This document shows, one piece after another, positions 49,568 through 58,538 of a stretch of 64,000 nucleotides of DNA; positions within the stretch are counted from its first letter, which is position 1, and each line of letters opens with the position of its first letter. A program made the position numbers and the translations under genes. Origin of the DNA: JAFGDI01 sp963662515 (lineage in GTDB: Bacteria > Planctomycetota > Phycisphaerae > Sedimentisphaerales > SM23-30); contig OY759675.1 in assembly GCA_963662515.1 (NCBI GenBank), forward strand, positions 372,001-436,000. The letters are read 5' to 3'. A model generated the notes under the pieces. The model was given only the letters and a program-made list of their open reading frames with translations, ran no database searches and was not told where the DNA came from.

Positions 49568-51103
49568 ATGAAAGAAATACGAGAGAATTGGGGCTCGCGT
49601 GCCGGTTTTGTTTTGGCTGCGATCGGTTCAGCGGTTGGATTGGGTAATGTCTGGCGGTTTCCGTATGAGACTTATGCTAATGGCGGTGGGGCTTTTCTGT
49701 TGCCATATTTTATCGCTATGCTTTCAATAGGTATTCCTCTTTTGATCCTGGAGTTTTCGCTGGGGCATTATACCCAGCGTTCGGCCCCGTTTGCCTTTGG
49801 CAGGCTTAATAAAAAGCTGGAATTTATCGGCTGGTGGGCAATCGTATCGAGTTTTATAATAGTGTGTTATTATGCGGTGGTATTGGCCTGGTGCCTGAAT
49901 TATCTGGTAGATAGTCTGGGATGTTTATTTACCGGTTCGGATCTGCCCTGGAAGGCCAATGCTTCGGCTGCGTTTTTTAAGGATTATCTGGGTACTAATG
50001 ACAAGTTTTCCTTTGGCAGTTTTCGTATGCCGATCGTATGGTCACTGATCGGTGTCTGGTTCTTTATGTTTATGAGTACCTATCGCGGCATACGGTTTGT
50101 GGGTAAGCTGGTGTTATTCATAGTTCCGATCCCCTGGCTGATGTTATTTCTTTTATTGTTTCGCAGCCTGAGTATGGAAGGGTCTATTGTAGGGGTGGAT
50201 TATTTTTTGAAGCCGAACTGGTCTTGTCTGGCAGATGTTAACATCTGGCGAGCGGCGTTTGGCCATGTGAGTTTTTCGATGTCGATCGGTTTTGGGGTAA
50301 TGATAACCTATGCGAGTTATCTGGATCGTAAAGGAGATATTAACAATAATGCGTTAATGATCGGTCTGGCGGATCTGGGGACGAGCTTTGTCGCCGGTTT
50401 GACGGTATTTGCGACGATGGGAGCATTTGCGTTTCAGCAGGGAATAGAGGTTACTAATGTTCTTGATAGTGCCCGCAGTCTAGGTCTGGCGTTTGTGGCA
50501 TTTCCAGAGGCATTGGCCAATATGCCGGCCCCGGTATTTTTCTCGGTTGTATTCTTTCTGACTTTATTTATCTTAGGCTTGGATTCTGCTTTTTCGCTGA
50601 CAGAAGCGGCATTGGGCAGTCTGATCGATAAGACGGGCTGGTCACGAGTGAAGGTATTGGCGGTAATGTCTGTGGTTGGTTGTGGTTTGGGGTTGATCTA
50701 TGTGACAGAAGGCGGGTTGAGCTGGTTTGATATGATCGATTCGTTTATCAACGAGGGCGAGTTTGGTATAACCTTTGTGGTTCTGGCCGAGTGTGTCGCC
50801 CTGGGCTGGTTATGCGATCTGAAGGTGTTGCGAGACCATGCTAATCAGAGAAGCGACTGGCTGCTTGGCGTTTGGTGGCAGATTATGATAAAGTATGTCT
50901 TGCCGATGATATTGATCGCACTTATTTTCTGGGGATTATATGACAAATTCACTTCAGGTAAAGGATTTATAATAGATAAGGAAGGTCAGTTGATCGGTCG
51001 TGACATATTTGGTTTGTCGATGAATGCAATGGCTGTTTTACTGGCGTTGGTGCTGGCACTATGGCCCAATAGCAGGTTGCAGAATATAAGTGAGGTAGAT
51101 TAA
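49568..51103 (+). CDS. Neurotransmitter:sodium symporter (NSS/SNF) family transporter
   Basis: 511 residues, about twelve membrane segments. WGSRAGFVLAAIGSAVGLGNVWRFPY is the NSS N-terminus with the unwound TM1 that binds Na+ and substrate; GGGAFLLPYFI, PLLILEFSLGHYTQRS and FAFQQGIEVTNVLD follow. Substrates are usually amino acids. The Na+-coupled mechanism fits the neighbouring Na+-pumping NQR. One base separates it from the small subunit gene. Confidence 0.93.
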   Translation: MKEIRENWGSRAGFVLAAIGSAVGLGNVWRFPYETYANGGGAFLLPYFIAMLSIGIPLLILEFSLGHYTQRSAPFAFGRLNKKLEFIGWWAIVSSFIIVCYYAVVLAWCLNYLVDSLGCLFTGSDLPWKANASAAFFKDYLGTNDKFSFGSFRMPIVWSLIGVWFFMFMSTYRGIRFVGKLVLFIVPIPWLMLFLLLFRSLSMEGSIVGVDYFLKPNWSCLADVNIWRAAFGHVSFSMSIGFGVMITYASYLDRKGDINNNALMIGLADLGTSFVAGLTVFATMGAFAFQQGIEVTNVLDSARSLGLAFVAFPEALANMPAPVFFSVVFFLTLFILGLDSAFSLTEAALGSLIDKTGWSRVKVLAVMSVVGCGLGLIYVTEGGLSWFDMIDSFINEGEFGITFVVLAECVALGWLCDLKVLRDHANQRSDWLLGVWWQIMIKYVLPMILIALIFWGLYDKFTSGKGFIIDKEGQLIGRDIFGLSMNAMAVLLALVLALWPNSRLQNISEVD

Positions 51104-51104
51104 A

Positions 51105-51302
51105 ATGGCAGAGATGATAATGTTGGCTCAGGCGGTTAATGGAGCTGTGAGCGGCGGCGAGTCAGGCGGATTGTCTTTTTCGTCATTGATGACTTTGATT
51201 ATAGTGGTGGTGATTTTGGCTGGCGGTCTGGGCTGGAGTATATATCGTGCCTTGACGGCCAGGACTGTACCCGATGAGCGGCAATTTGCCCAGGAGGTAT
51301 AG
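51105..51302 (+). CDS. MetS-like small subunit of the NSS transporter
   Basis: 65 residues. Short Gly/Ser-rich head, one membrane segment (about 26-48, LMTLIIVVVILAGGLGWSIY), and a charged tail with TVPDERQFAQEV. Tiny single-pass proteins directly downstream of NSS transporters form the MetS-like small-subunit family (as in MetP/MetS methionine uptake). Coupling by adjacency is clear. Confidence 0.75.
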   Translation: MAEMIMLAQAVNGAVSGGESGGLSFSSLMTLIIVVVILAGGLGWSIYRALTARTVPDERQFAQEV

Positions 51303-51341
51303 GTGAGGCTGCGGGATTTTTTTAGCCAGATCAGTTTGTTG

Positions 51342-52229
51342 TCAGGCCAGACGATCAAGTCGTTTGTTAATTATCACTGTTAGTTGCTGCTGCAATCCTG
51401 ACGATAATTGCGATTCTTTTATCATATTGGCCAGATCGCCCTGCAGTTCAAGTAGCTCGCGGATTTTCTTTTCAGCATAGTTTGCTTCAACTCCGATAGT
51501 ATGAGCCAGACGCATAAGGTCATTTTTATTAATGCGATCTTTCTTGCCACTAATGGTTAGTGCCGTTTCGACGTCTTCTTCTGGAATGGCCAGTCTGGAA
51601 GATACCAGATCATATGCCGGACTGAGGGCAACTATACCTTTTTCGCTGGTCAGAAGTGAAAAATTTTTACGATGAGCATCGCCGTTACCGATGGCAAAAT
51701 TGAAAACTATCGTTTCGAAATATCGCTGTAATTCCAAGGGTGCAAAAGTGCAATATTTCTCGATTATTCTGCCGATCTGCTCGTAACTGCCGGCGTATTT
51801 ATCTGGCCCGCCCAGTATCTGCTGCATATCTTCGCAGGCCAGCTTTTCCATGTGTCTCCCTTTTTTGAATCTGTCGAATCGCTTTACCAGATACGCCGGT
51901 GTCCCATCTGATAATTTCAGTAAAATAGATTCGGCAGTGTTAAGGCCAAATCGCCTACCCATTTCCATGCAAAGATATTCGTTTTGTGGTAGTTCTTTGA
52001 ATAACTGCGTTTGTGGCTTCAGAATGAACTGACCATCAGTGGCAACAACTTGCAAGGTGTCATTTTCCAGCCGCATAGAAAGTTTGGGCTGAATACCGGA
52101 AATGCTTAGCTTGCCAGCGAGTTTTTGGGCTTCCATCGCTATCTGGTTCAGGCTCAGAGATATCGTCGGTAAAATTGGTTTGCCAAACAATGCCCGCAGT
52201 TGTTTGGCGGTGTAGTTATTCTTGTTCAT
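51342..52229 (-). CDS. hipT: HipT-like toxin kinase (HipA catalytic core)
   Basis: 295 residues. It lacks the N-terminal subdomain of HipA, which is a separate gene upstream. The Gly-rich loop reads KLSISGIQPKLS (Ser42-Ile-Ser44), the S-x-S autophosphorylation motif of HipT. The catalytic segment GNGDAHRKNFSLL (Asp184) and metal-binding PAYDLVSS (Asp207) are intact, so the kinase should be active. E. coli HipT phosphorylates tryptophanyl-tRNA synthetase; the target here is unknown. The start overlaps the hipS stop by 14 bases. Confidence 0.87.
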   Translation of the reverse strand: MNKNNYTAKQLRALFGKPILPTISLSLNQIAMEAQKLAGKLSISGIQPKLSMRLENDTLQVVATDGQFILKPQTQLFKELPQNEYLCMEMGRRFGLNTAESILLKLSDGTPAYLVKRFDRFKKGRHMEKLACEDMQQILGGPDKYAGSYEQIGRIIEKYCTFAPLELQRYFETIVFNFAIGNGDAHRKNFSLLTSEKGIVALSPAYDLVSSRLAIPEEDVETALTISGKKDRINKNDLMRLAHTIGVEANYAEKKIRELLELQGDLANMIKESQLSSGLQQQLTVIINKRLDRLA

Positions 52230-52542
52230 TATCGACCTCTTTCAGGCTGATCGCCCCAATGCAATCACCACAGGTTTTCATTAGCAAACCAAAGGTGTCA
52301 TGCTCGTCAACCTTGATTGTCGCTGCGGCAATGTGTAAATACCAGCCCTCCGGAACCAGTCCGGCAAAAAACGGGAATATGACTTCCGAGTCAAAACTTT
52401 CCGCCTGAAGCGGTAAGGTAAGAGATATTGCCGGGCCTTTGGTTAGATACTCAGGGTCATAAACAAAACTGTACCGGCCGTTATCGTTTTCGCTCAGCAG
52501 CCCGGCATATTGCTTCCTATAATATACCTTTATACTACGCAT
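52216..52542 (-). CDS. hipS: HipS-like protein (stand-alone HipA N-terminal subdomain)
   Basis: 108 residues. IKVYYRKQYAGLLSENDNGRY, FVYDPEYLTKGPAISLTLPL, IFPFFAGLVPEGWY and GDCIGAISL match the HipA N-terminal subdomain. As a separate small protein it corresponds to HipS, which acts as the antitoxin in HipBST modules, in contrast to HipBA where HipB neutralises. It overlaps both neighbours (one base with hipB, 14 with hipT). Confidence 0.87.
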   Translation of the reverse strand: MRSIKVYYRKQYAGLLSENDNGRYSFVYDPEYLTKGPAISLTLPLQAESFDSEVIFPFFAGLVPEGWYLHIAAATIKVDEHDTFGLLMKTCGDCIGAISLKEVDNEQE

Positions 52543-52736
52543 TATGATTTACGCCTTATACTAAGCTCACAACCAAACAAGCCAAGTACCTGGTCAACCT
52601 TATCTAGCCGGACTGTCGGCTTACCCTGCTCCAGCTCACGAACAAATCGCAAACCAACCCCGGCACGCTCTGCTACCTGAGCCTGGGTAAGACCAGCATC
52701 TTTACGCATCCGTTTTATCTCGTTTACAAAGTCCAT
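52542..52736 (-). CDS. hipB: HipB-like Xre-family DNA-binding protein
   Basis: 64 residues, one helix-turn-helix: FVNEIKRMRKDAGLTQAQVAE, RAGVGLRFVRELEQGK, VRLDKVDQVLGLFG. First gene of the operon. It should bind the palindromes directly upstream (52742-52902) and repress its own transcription; the first palindrome lies within six bases of the start codon. Confidence 0.88.
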   Translation of the reverse strand: MDFVNEIKRMRKDAGLTQAQVAERAGVGLRFVRELEQGKPTVRLDKVDQVLGLFGCELSIRRKS

Positions 52737-52741
52737 AATAG

Positions 52742-52902
52742 CCCCTTTAGGGTATAAATAAGCCTTTTATATCACCATTATCGGCTATTGATCCGAAATA
52801 ATAAAGCATTTTATACCCTTTAGGGTATTATATTAATGATTATATCAGGCTTATGCAAACATCAGGTCGCGAAAATGGTATATTTTATACCCGATAGGGG
52901 TT
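52742..52902. promoter_or_regulatory. Three palindromic operators of the hipBST operon
   Basis: Perfect ATACCC-TTTA-GGGTAT at 52813-52828, a related CCCC-TTTA-GGGTAT at 52742-52755 next to the hipB start, and ATACCC-GATA-GGGG at 52887-52900. They are spaced about 71-74 bp. The third lies directly at the asnB stop codon (52901-52903). Confidence 0.8.
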
Positions 52903-54766
52903 ATTTAATCCATCTGTCGGCCCAGAGCTGGAGCATGAGTAAGGTCCAGAGTTGTTTGCCGTTGTCTTTTTGGTGGTTCAGGTTTTGTTGGAAAAGTGTT
53001 TCAACAGCGGTTTTGTTTATGATATTGCTGGTTATGAACGAGCCTGTCAGTACGGTGTCGCGGAACATGTTGTGCAGTTCTTTTCTGAACCATTGGCCGG
53101 TGGGCAGGGCAAAGCCCATTTTGGGTCTGCGGGCGATAGAAGGCGGCAGTATGTCTTTGAATGCTTCGCGTAATATTTTTTTACCGTTCTTGCCGGAGCT
53201 TAGCCATGAAATAGGCAGTGAGCTGGTCAGTTCAATTAGCTTATGGTCCTGGAAGGGGCAGCGTACTTCGAGGCTGTGTGCCATACTGGCGATGTCGGTT
53301 TTAGTGTTCAGGTCGCCGGGCAGATAGTGCAGATTGTCGAGCAGCAGGGCGGCGTGAGACGGGTTTTTATGACTGGCAAAAAGTTCACGAGCCAGTTTGC
53401 TGCAATTGTCAGGCAGTGTCAGGTTTGGGGCAATTGCTTTGAGGTAATCCTGGTCGAATACGCCCAGCCAAGAGGTGTAACATTGCCAATCGGGTTGCCC
53501 GGCATAATCCAGGAATCGGGTGATATAGCTCAGGCGGCTGTGATGCTCATTGGCAGAAATGCCAATTGTCCTGCCAAGCCCGATAAGTTTACTCAATATT
53601 AAACTACGACCAATAGTGGAAGCTAGTCGTATGGCCTTATGTCGTCGATAACCGGCAAAAGCCTCGTCGCCGCCATCGCCGCTGAGGGCCACTGTCACTC
53701 GCTGGCGTGTTAACCGGCATAGGTGGAAAGTTGGCAGAGCGGAGGCATCGGCAAATGGTTCATCGTAATATTCGAGCAACTGGCAGATAGTGTCATGGCA
53801 TTGCGGTTGGATAATATGTTCAATGTGGTCGCACTTGAAAGCATTGGCGGCAATCCGGCTGAAAGCCAGTTCGTTATACTGTTCTTCCTCAAAGCCGATG
53901 CCGCAGGTTTTTATTGGCTGATCAGAAGCCTGTGCCATTATGCCGGTAATGATAGTGGAATCTGTACCGCCGGAGAGGAAACTGCCCAGCGGCACATCGC
54001 TGACCATACGGATCTGTACGGCATGTTTAAGGGTTTCTCTTACTTGCTCGCTTGCCTGCTGATAAGAGCCTTGATAGTTTCTTTCTTGAGGAATATGCCA
54101 ATATGAGACCGGACCGGAGGTGTTGCCTTTATGATCAAAGGTTATATAGCTGGCTGGCGGTAAGCGGTTGATATTGTCAAATGCGCTGCGAGGGCCGGCC
54201 AGATAGCCGTAGAGGAGATATTCAGCGATAGCATTTGTGTTCATGCAGGCAGAGTGCGGGTTGGCTGCAAGAATGGCTTTACATTCGGAGGCGAAGGTCA
54301 GAGTGTTTTTGTTGTTTTGGTAAAAGAGCGGTTTTTGGCCCATGCGGTCGCGAGCGAGAATGAGCTGTTTATGGTTTTGGTCCCAGATGGCCAGAGCGAA
54401 CATGCCGCGGAGATGTTGGAGGAAATTCAGACCGTATTGTTCATAGAGATGGACAATGACTTCTGAATCACAATGGGAGCGAAAACAGTGACCAGCTTGT
54501 ATGAGCTGGCTTCTCAGTTCAGCAAAATTATAACATTCGCCATTATAGCTGAGCCAGACAGAGCCATCTTCATTGCTGAGCGGCTGTTGCCCGGCGGTCA
54601 GGTCAATAATGCTCAGACGGGTATGGCCCAGGGCGCAGTAGTTATCAGGTGAAATGTAGATAGCCGAAGCATCAGGTCCGCGATGCCTGAGAGTAGCGGT
54701 CATTTGTTCTATGACCGCTCGCTCGATTTTTTGGCCGAAGTTAAGTTGTCCAGTTATGCCACACAT
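52901..54766 (-). CDS. asnB: Asparagine synthase (glutamine-hydrolysing), glycan/PEP-CTERM-locus type
   Basis: About 621 residues. Start at the ATG giving MCGITGQLNFG, because the class II glutaminase needs Cys2 as N-terminal nucleophile; an ATG eight codons upstream would bury it. RHRGPDASAIY, GHTRLSIIDL and SYNGECYNF belong to the glutaminase domain; the synthetase half has VPLGSFLSGGTDST (PP-loop), YDEPFADASALPT, VALSGDGGDEAFAGY and SMAHSLEVRCPFQDHKL. Close relatives in exosortase and exopolysaccharide clusters may amidate sugars rather than aspartate. Confidence 0.92.
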   Translation of the reverse strand: MCGITGQLNFGQKIERAVIEQMTATLRHRGPDASAIYISPDNYCALGHTRLSIIDLTAGQQPLSNEDGSVWLSYNGECYNFAELRSQLIQAGHCFRSHCDSEVIVHLYEQYGLNFLQHLRGMFALAIWDQNHKQLILARDRMGQKPLFYQNNKNTLTFASECKAILAANPHSACMNTNAIAEYLLYGYLAGPRSAFDNINRLPPASYITFDHKGNTSGPVSYWHIPQERNYQGSYQQASEQVRETLKHAVQIRMVSDVPLGSFLSGGTDSTIITGIMAQASDQPIKTCGIGFEEEQYNELAFSRIAANAFKCDHIEHIIQPQCHDTICQLLEYYDEPFADASALPTFHLCRLTRQRVTVALSGDGGDEAFAGYRRHKAIRLASTIGRSLILSKLIGLGRTIGISANEHHSRLSYITRFLDYAGQPDWQCYTSWLGVFDQDYLKAIAPNLTLPDNCSKLARELFASHKNPSHAALLLDNLHYLPGDLNTKTDIASMAHSLEVRCPFQDHKLIELTSSLPISWLSSGKNGKKILREAFKDILPPSIARRPKMGFALPTGQWFRKELHNMFRDTVLTGSFITSNIINKTAVETLFQQNLNHQKDNGKQLWTLLMLQLWADRWIK

Positions 54767-54876
54767 ATTCCGGAGTATTATAACTGGCAATGAGATGAAT
54801 ATCTATAGTGAATTAGAGGAGATTTGAGTGTATTATATTTGGAGCGGTAAGGAGCTTTTCGAGATGCTGTCATTAT

Positions 54877-56310
54877 TTATTTTCTGGTGACAAGTTCGGA
54901 TAGTTCGGTAACAATAGAGTCTAGTTCAGATGTCTGCTGATTTAGCTGTTCGGAGGCATGGACACCCATTTGGGCATCGGCCGCATTATTTTGGGTGAAT
55001 TGGTCAATATGGGATACGGCTTTAGATATTTGCTCAATACTGTGAGCCTGTTCGGTTGAGTCAGTAACAATAGTATCGATAAGGTTAGAAGTTAGGTCGA
55101 TGCCGTCGGTGATATTTTGCAGTAGCTGAGAAACATTAGCGGCGATCTCAACCCCGGTGCTGCTGCTGGACACGGCTTTTTCGATCATACCAGAAGTGCT
55201 TCTTGCTGCTTCAGTGCTTCGTATAGCGAGATTGCGTACTTCTTCGGCAACTACGGCGAATCCTTTACCTGCTTCGCCGGCGCGAGCTGCTTCAACCGCG
55301 GCGTTGAGTGCCAGCAGGTTAGTTTGGAATGCTATGCTATCGATAACAGAGATTATCTTGACGATCTCCTGTGAAGAATCTTTGATCTGAGCTACTGCTT
55401 CGTTCATCATAGCGGTAGTATCTTTGCCGCTTGCTGCAAATTCTTTTACTTTAGATGAATGGTCACGAGCCATTATTGCGTTATTTGAGTTGTTTTTGGT
55501 TTTGATGGATATTTCTTCCAGGCTGGCAGAGGTTTCTTCCAGACTGGCTGCTTGTTCGCTGGCAGACTGGGCGACAGAACGAGATGATTGGGAAATGTTT
55601 TTAGAAACGAGGTGTACACCACGAGAAGTATTGGCGACCGCTGAAATCATTAATTGCATGGGTTTAATAATGTTTGAACGGAAGAGCAGGAAGATGGTAA
55701 GGCAAAGGATAAACATGCCGCAAACAGTGATCGCTGCTGTATAGTTCATAGTTTTATGGAAGTTATTTTTTTGTATAGCATTAAACTGGCTGATAAGCTG
55801 TTGAATACGATTTTCTACCTGCTGCATCTGGTTGGTGATGGTAGAGTTATTGCGGTGAATATGAACAAGTCCAAGATTTTCGCCTTCAGTGTTGTTGATA
55901 TTGACAGTGAACACATCGTTTGATGGTTCTGTACAGGCTGACCCTGCCAGAACCTTGTGATTATTGTCATAAATGGCAATATGTTTGATCTCGGGATCAG
56001 ATTCTGCATTTGCTACCATAACAGCCAGATTGTCATAGTCGAAAGATTCGATCATATTAACTGCATTCAGAGCCATAACTGCGGCAATAGCCTGGCACTT
56101 GTTTTCATAGCTGTGTTGTAGTAATTGTATCTGGTTATCAAGCTCAGTCTTTAGGGTTTCTATCGTAAGCCTGGCCTGAGACTTTTGTGTGTCGTTATTA
56201 AGCTTGAGGAAAAGGCCTGACAGTATGCTGATAAGTACAAAATTTGAAAGGAAAACTATGAGCATAGCCCTGTTCATAATATTTTTATGCGAATGAGAAG
56301 GCATATTCAT
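54877..56310 (-). CDS. Methyl-accepting chemotaxis protein
   Basis: 477 residues. Membrane segments at about 12-33 and 190-212 bracket a periplasmic sensor domain of about 155 residues rich in helices. The signalling domain has VAQSASEQAASLEETSASLEEIS and the hairpin tip IDSIAFQTNLLALNAAVEAARAGEAG. A HAMP-like linker is short. Its gene is 48 bases after that of a periplasmic binding protein, with which it is probably co-transcribed, so the binding protein may present ligand to it. A second ATG at 56304 is possible. Confidence 0.9.
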   Translation of the reverse strand: MNMPSHSHKNIMNRAMLIVFLSNFVLISILSGLFLKLNNDTQKSQARLTIETLKTELDNQIQLLQHSYENKCQAIAAVMALNAVNMIESFDYDNLAVMVANAESDPEIKHIAIYDNNHKVLAGSACTEPSNDVFTVNINNTEGENLGLVHIHRNNSTITNQMQQVENRIQQLISQFNAIQKNNFHKTMNYTAAITVCGMFILCLTIFLLFRSNIIKPMQLMISAVANTSRGVHLVSKNISQSSRSVAQSASEQAASLEETSASLEEISIKTKNNSNNAIMARDHSSKVKEFAASGKDTTAMMNEAVAQIKDSSQEIVKIISVIDSIAFQTNLLALNAAVEAARAGEAGKGFAVVAEEVRNLAIRSTEAARSTSGMIEKAVSSSSTGVEIAANVSQLLQNITDGIDLTSNLIDTIVTDSTEQAHSIEQISKAVSHIDQFTQNNAADAQMGVHASEQLNQQTSELDSIVTELSELVTRK

Positions 56311-56358
56311 TTATCCTGTATTATTGGGTCAGAAAGAGTTTTTGTTAAAGTGTTGAAA

Positions 56359-57240
56359 TTATGGTTTAGGTTTTATTTCTTTCAGGTCGATAGCGATCAT
56401 CATGCTATTGGTGATCTCTTTACCCTTGTCCGTTGCTATAAAAGCAAGTAATTTATCAGCAGCAAGCGAGTTTTGTTTGTCGTAAATTATATAGTAGGTG
56501 ACTGAAAGAGGGTATGAGCCGTTGGTAACAGTGTCAACATCAGGCTTGTTTCCGTCAATAGATATTATAGTGCCGTATTTGGGGTCGTAAGAGTTCATTC
56601 CCATAAAAACAATAGCCCCTGGTGTTGCCTGGCAGAAATTGCCAAGATTGTTAGGAGCTTTGAGCAAGGTGGCGTTGGCTGTAAGTTTATTATTTTCGCC
56701 TACGGATGTTTCCTTGAAAACGGTAACAACGCCACTCTCGACGGATTCATCAAGGTAACCGACTTTGATGTCAAGATCAGCTCCGGAAATATCTTTCCAA
56801 TTGGTTATCGTTCCAGAAAAAATATCGCAAAGTTGCGGCATAGTAAGGTTGCTGACCTTGCAATCGGGATTGGCTACAACAATGATAGGGTCATGTGCGA
56901 TGGCAACTGTTGACCAGCTTGAGATTATGTCTTTATCGAGCTGGAACTTCTTTGCCAGTTGCCAGTGGGTCTTGCATGTGAAGGCAAAGTTGATTTTTCC
57001 TTCGAGCATAAGTTCAATAGCTTTTTTATTGCCGGTAGAGGCTGGTTTATAGCTGAGATCATTTGATTGCTGGTTGAGGGAGTCGGTTATTTTTTGGATG
57101 AGGAAGAATTCGGTTTTACACCCAGCGCAGTGAATTTGTTCAGCTGCTCTGGCGGCGTTGAAACTGAAAGCAATTATTAATGATAACATGAGAGACCTGG
57201 TTAAAATAACAGCCCGGCAGAAAGAAGTGTGAATAATCAT
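56359..57240 (-). CDS. PstS-like periplasmic substrate-binding protein
   Basis: About 293 residues. ATG at 57240 fits GGGGAA seven bases upstream better than the ATG at 57252. The signal peptide (LMLSLIIAFSFNAARA) is followed by a type 2 periplasmic-binding fold: KPASTGNKKAIELMLEGKINFAF, LCDIFSGTITNWKDISGADLDIKV, NFCQATPGAIVFMGMNSY and YPLSVTYYIIYDK, as in phosphate-binding-like proteins. The N-terminal HCAGCKTE (Cys-x-x-Cys) is unusual. No ABC permease is nearby; the partner is the downstream chemoreceptor, so a sensory role is likelier than transport. Confidence 0.82.
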   Translation of the reverse strand: MIIHTSFCRAVILTRSLMLSLIIAFSFNAARAAEQIHCAGCKTEFFLIQKITDSLNQQSNDLSYKPASTGNKKAIELMLEGKINFAFTCKTHWQLAKKFQLDKDIISSWSTVAIAHDPIIVVANPDCKVSNLTMPQLCDIFSGTITNWKDISGADLDIKVGYLDESVESGVVTVFKETSVGENNKLTANATLLKAPNNLGNFCQATPGAIVFMGMNSYDPKYGTIISIDGNKPDVDTVTNGSYPLSVTYYIIYDKQNSLAADKLLAFIATDKGKEITNSMMIAIDLKEIKPKP

Positions 57241-57346
57241 TATGTTCCCCATAATTAGTTTTTATAATTATAAAAGTTGGACTGTGCCCCATTGCACCAT
57301 CCAACTATCATATCGTAGCTAATATAAAAGCAGATTAATAGGTTCT

Positions 57347-57395
57347 TAAAAAAAACGCTCTATTTTTAGCAGAGCGAAGCTAAAAATAGAGCGTT
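57347..57395 (-). terminator. Strong terminator for the minus-strand gene at 57545-58285
   Basis: Perfect 17-bp hairpin: 57354-57370 (AACGCTCTATTTTTAGC) pairs with 57379-57395. On the minus strand it is followed by a run of T (57347-57353). It separates the secreted coiled-coil gene from the binding-protein gene. Confidence 0.88.
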
Positions 57396-57544
57396 GATCA
57401 TAACTAAATATATGGCCAATAGTTATCTTGCGTTTAGTCAGTTATTATATAGTATTAAATTGAGGTTATGCTGAAGAATCAACAGGTTATGGGGCGTTTG
57501 GTAATACCTGTTTAGCAGTTGTGTTAAAAATTATTACCATGATT

Positions 57545-58285
57545 TTAGTTGCTCTGTTGGTCGGAGCTTTCCAGTTGCAGTTCCTTTTCTTTGAGCATAT
57601 TGTTTATGCCGGTCTCGTATTGTTCGAGGTATTTGTCGATAGTATCTTGCATCTGGTCGTTGAGTTCATCGATCTTCTGCTGGAATTCATCTTGGAAAAG
57701 ATAGGTTAGCTGGTCCATTTCGCTGATGATATCGCTGACTATATCAGCATCAATATCAGTTTTTTCGTAAAGGTTATCGAGCAGTTCCTGTGCGGCATCA
57801 ATAGCCTTATCGGTTTTTTCGGAGAAGGATTCTGATACCTTTTCGGAGAGGTCCTGAACTTTTTCTATAGCCAGGTCCATTTTTTCGCTATAGAGATTAT
57901 TTATCTCGTTGAGCAGTTCATCATATTTTTCCAGGTCGGAATGGTTTTTGATGAAATCGCTCTGTTTTTTTATTAGTTGTTTAATCTTGGCAGAAGATTC
58001 GCGCAGTTGTTCGGCCGAGTCAAATAACTTCTTTTCTATGGAGTTAAGAGTATCGGCCTGGGGTTGTTGAGTAGATTTGTCGATGGCCAGCATGACTTTT
58101 TTTATCAGTTCCGGGTCTTGACCTTTCAGTTCAGTAAGAACATTTTTTTTGACTATGACAATATCAACAATATTGGCTGGTTGTTCTGGGGTTGGTATAG
58201 TCTCTTGAGCCAAAGCTGAGATTTGACATAAAAGTAAAGCGGTGAGCGAAAGTTTGAGAGTAAACATAATAGTGTAGTGTTTCAT
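57545..58285 (-). CDS. Secreted coiled-coil protein of unknown function
   Basis: 246 residues. Signal peptide (FTLKLSLTALLLCQISALA) cleaved near AQET; the rest is long amphipathic helix with heptads, rich in Lys, Glu, Asp and Gln (IKQLIKKQSDFIKNHSD, KVQDLSEKVSESFSEK). No catalytic motif or family recognised. GGAGATATG is the ribosome binding site and a strong terminator follows. A periplasmic spacer or envelope-binding role is possible. Confidence 0.75.
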   Translation of the reverse strand: MKHYTIMFTLKLSLTALLLCQISALAQETIPTPEQPANIVDIVIVKKNVLTELKGQDPELIKKVMLAIDKSTQQPQADTLNSIEKKLFDSAEQLRESSAKIKQLIKKQSDFIKNHSDLEKYDELLNEINNLYSEKMDLAIEKVQDLSEKVSESFSEKTDKAIDAAQELLDNLYEKTDIDADIVSDIISEMDQLTYLFQDEFQQKIDELNDQMQDTIDKYLEQYETGINNMLKEKELQLESSDQQSN

Positions 58286-58538
58286 AGCATATCTCCAGTT
58301 ATTTTTCTATATATATATAATCATAGTCGTACTGGGCGTAAAAGGTTACGATGCCAGTATGATAAATGTGTGATAGAGTAATTCATATAGAAAAATATTT
58401 TTTTTGAAACATTTTGAGAGCATGCAGGTCTAATAATATAAGCAGGGTGATGACTAACAATTGTCTGGCCTGGTGTGAGTATTAGTAGATAATAGAGTTC
58501 CTGGACTACGAAACAGAAAGAAAATAACGGAGCAAATA

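Noticed and set aside
51303..51383. 26-codon plus-strand frame after the NSS small subunit
   Set aside because: Runs into the 3' end of the convergent hipT gene, short and without a recognisable feature.
57521..57709. Hydrophobic 62-residue plus-strand open frame
   Set aside because: Antisense to the coiled-coil gene at 57545-58285; its hydrophobicity reflects Lys/Glu/Asp codons read on the opposite strand.
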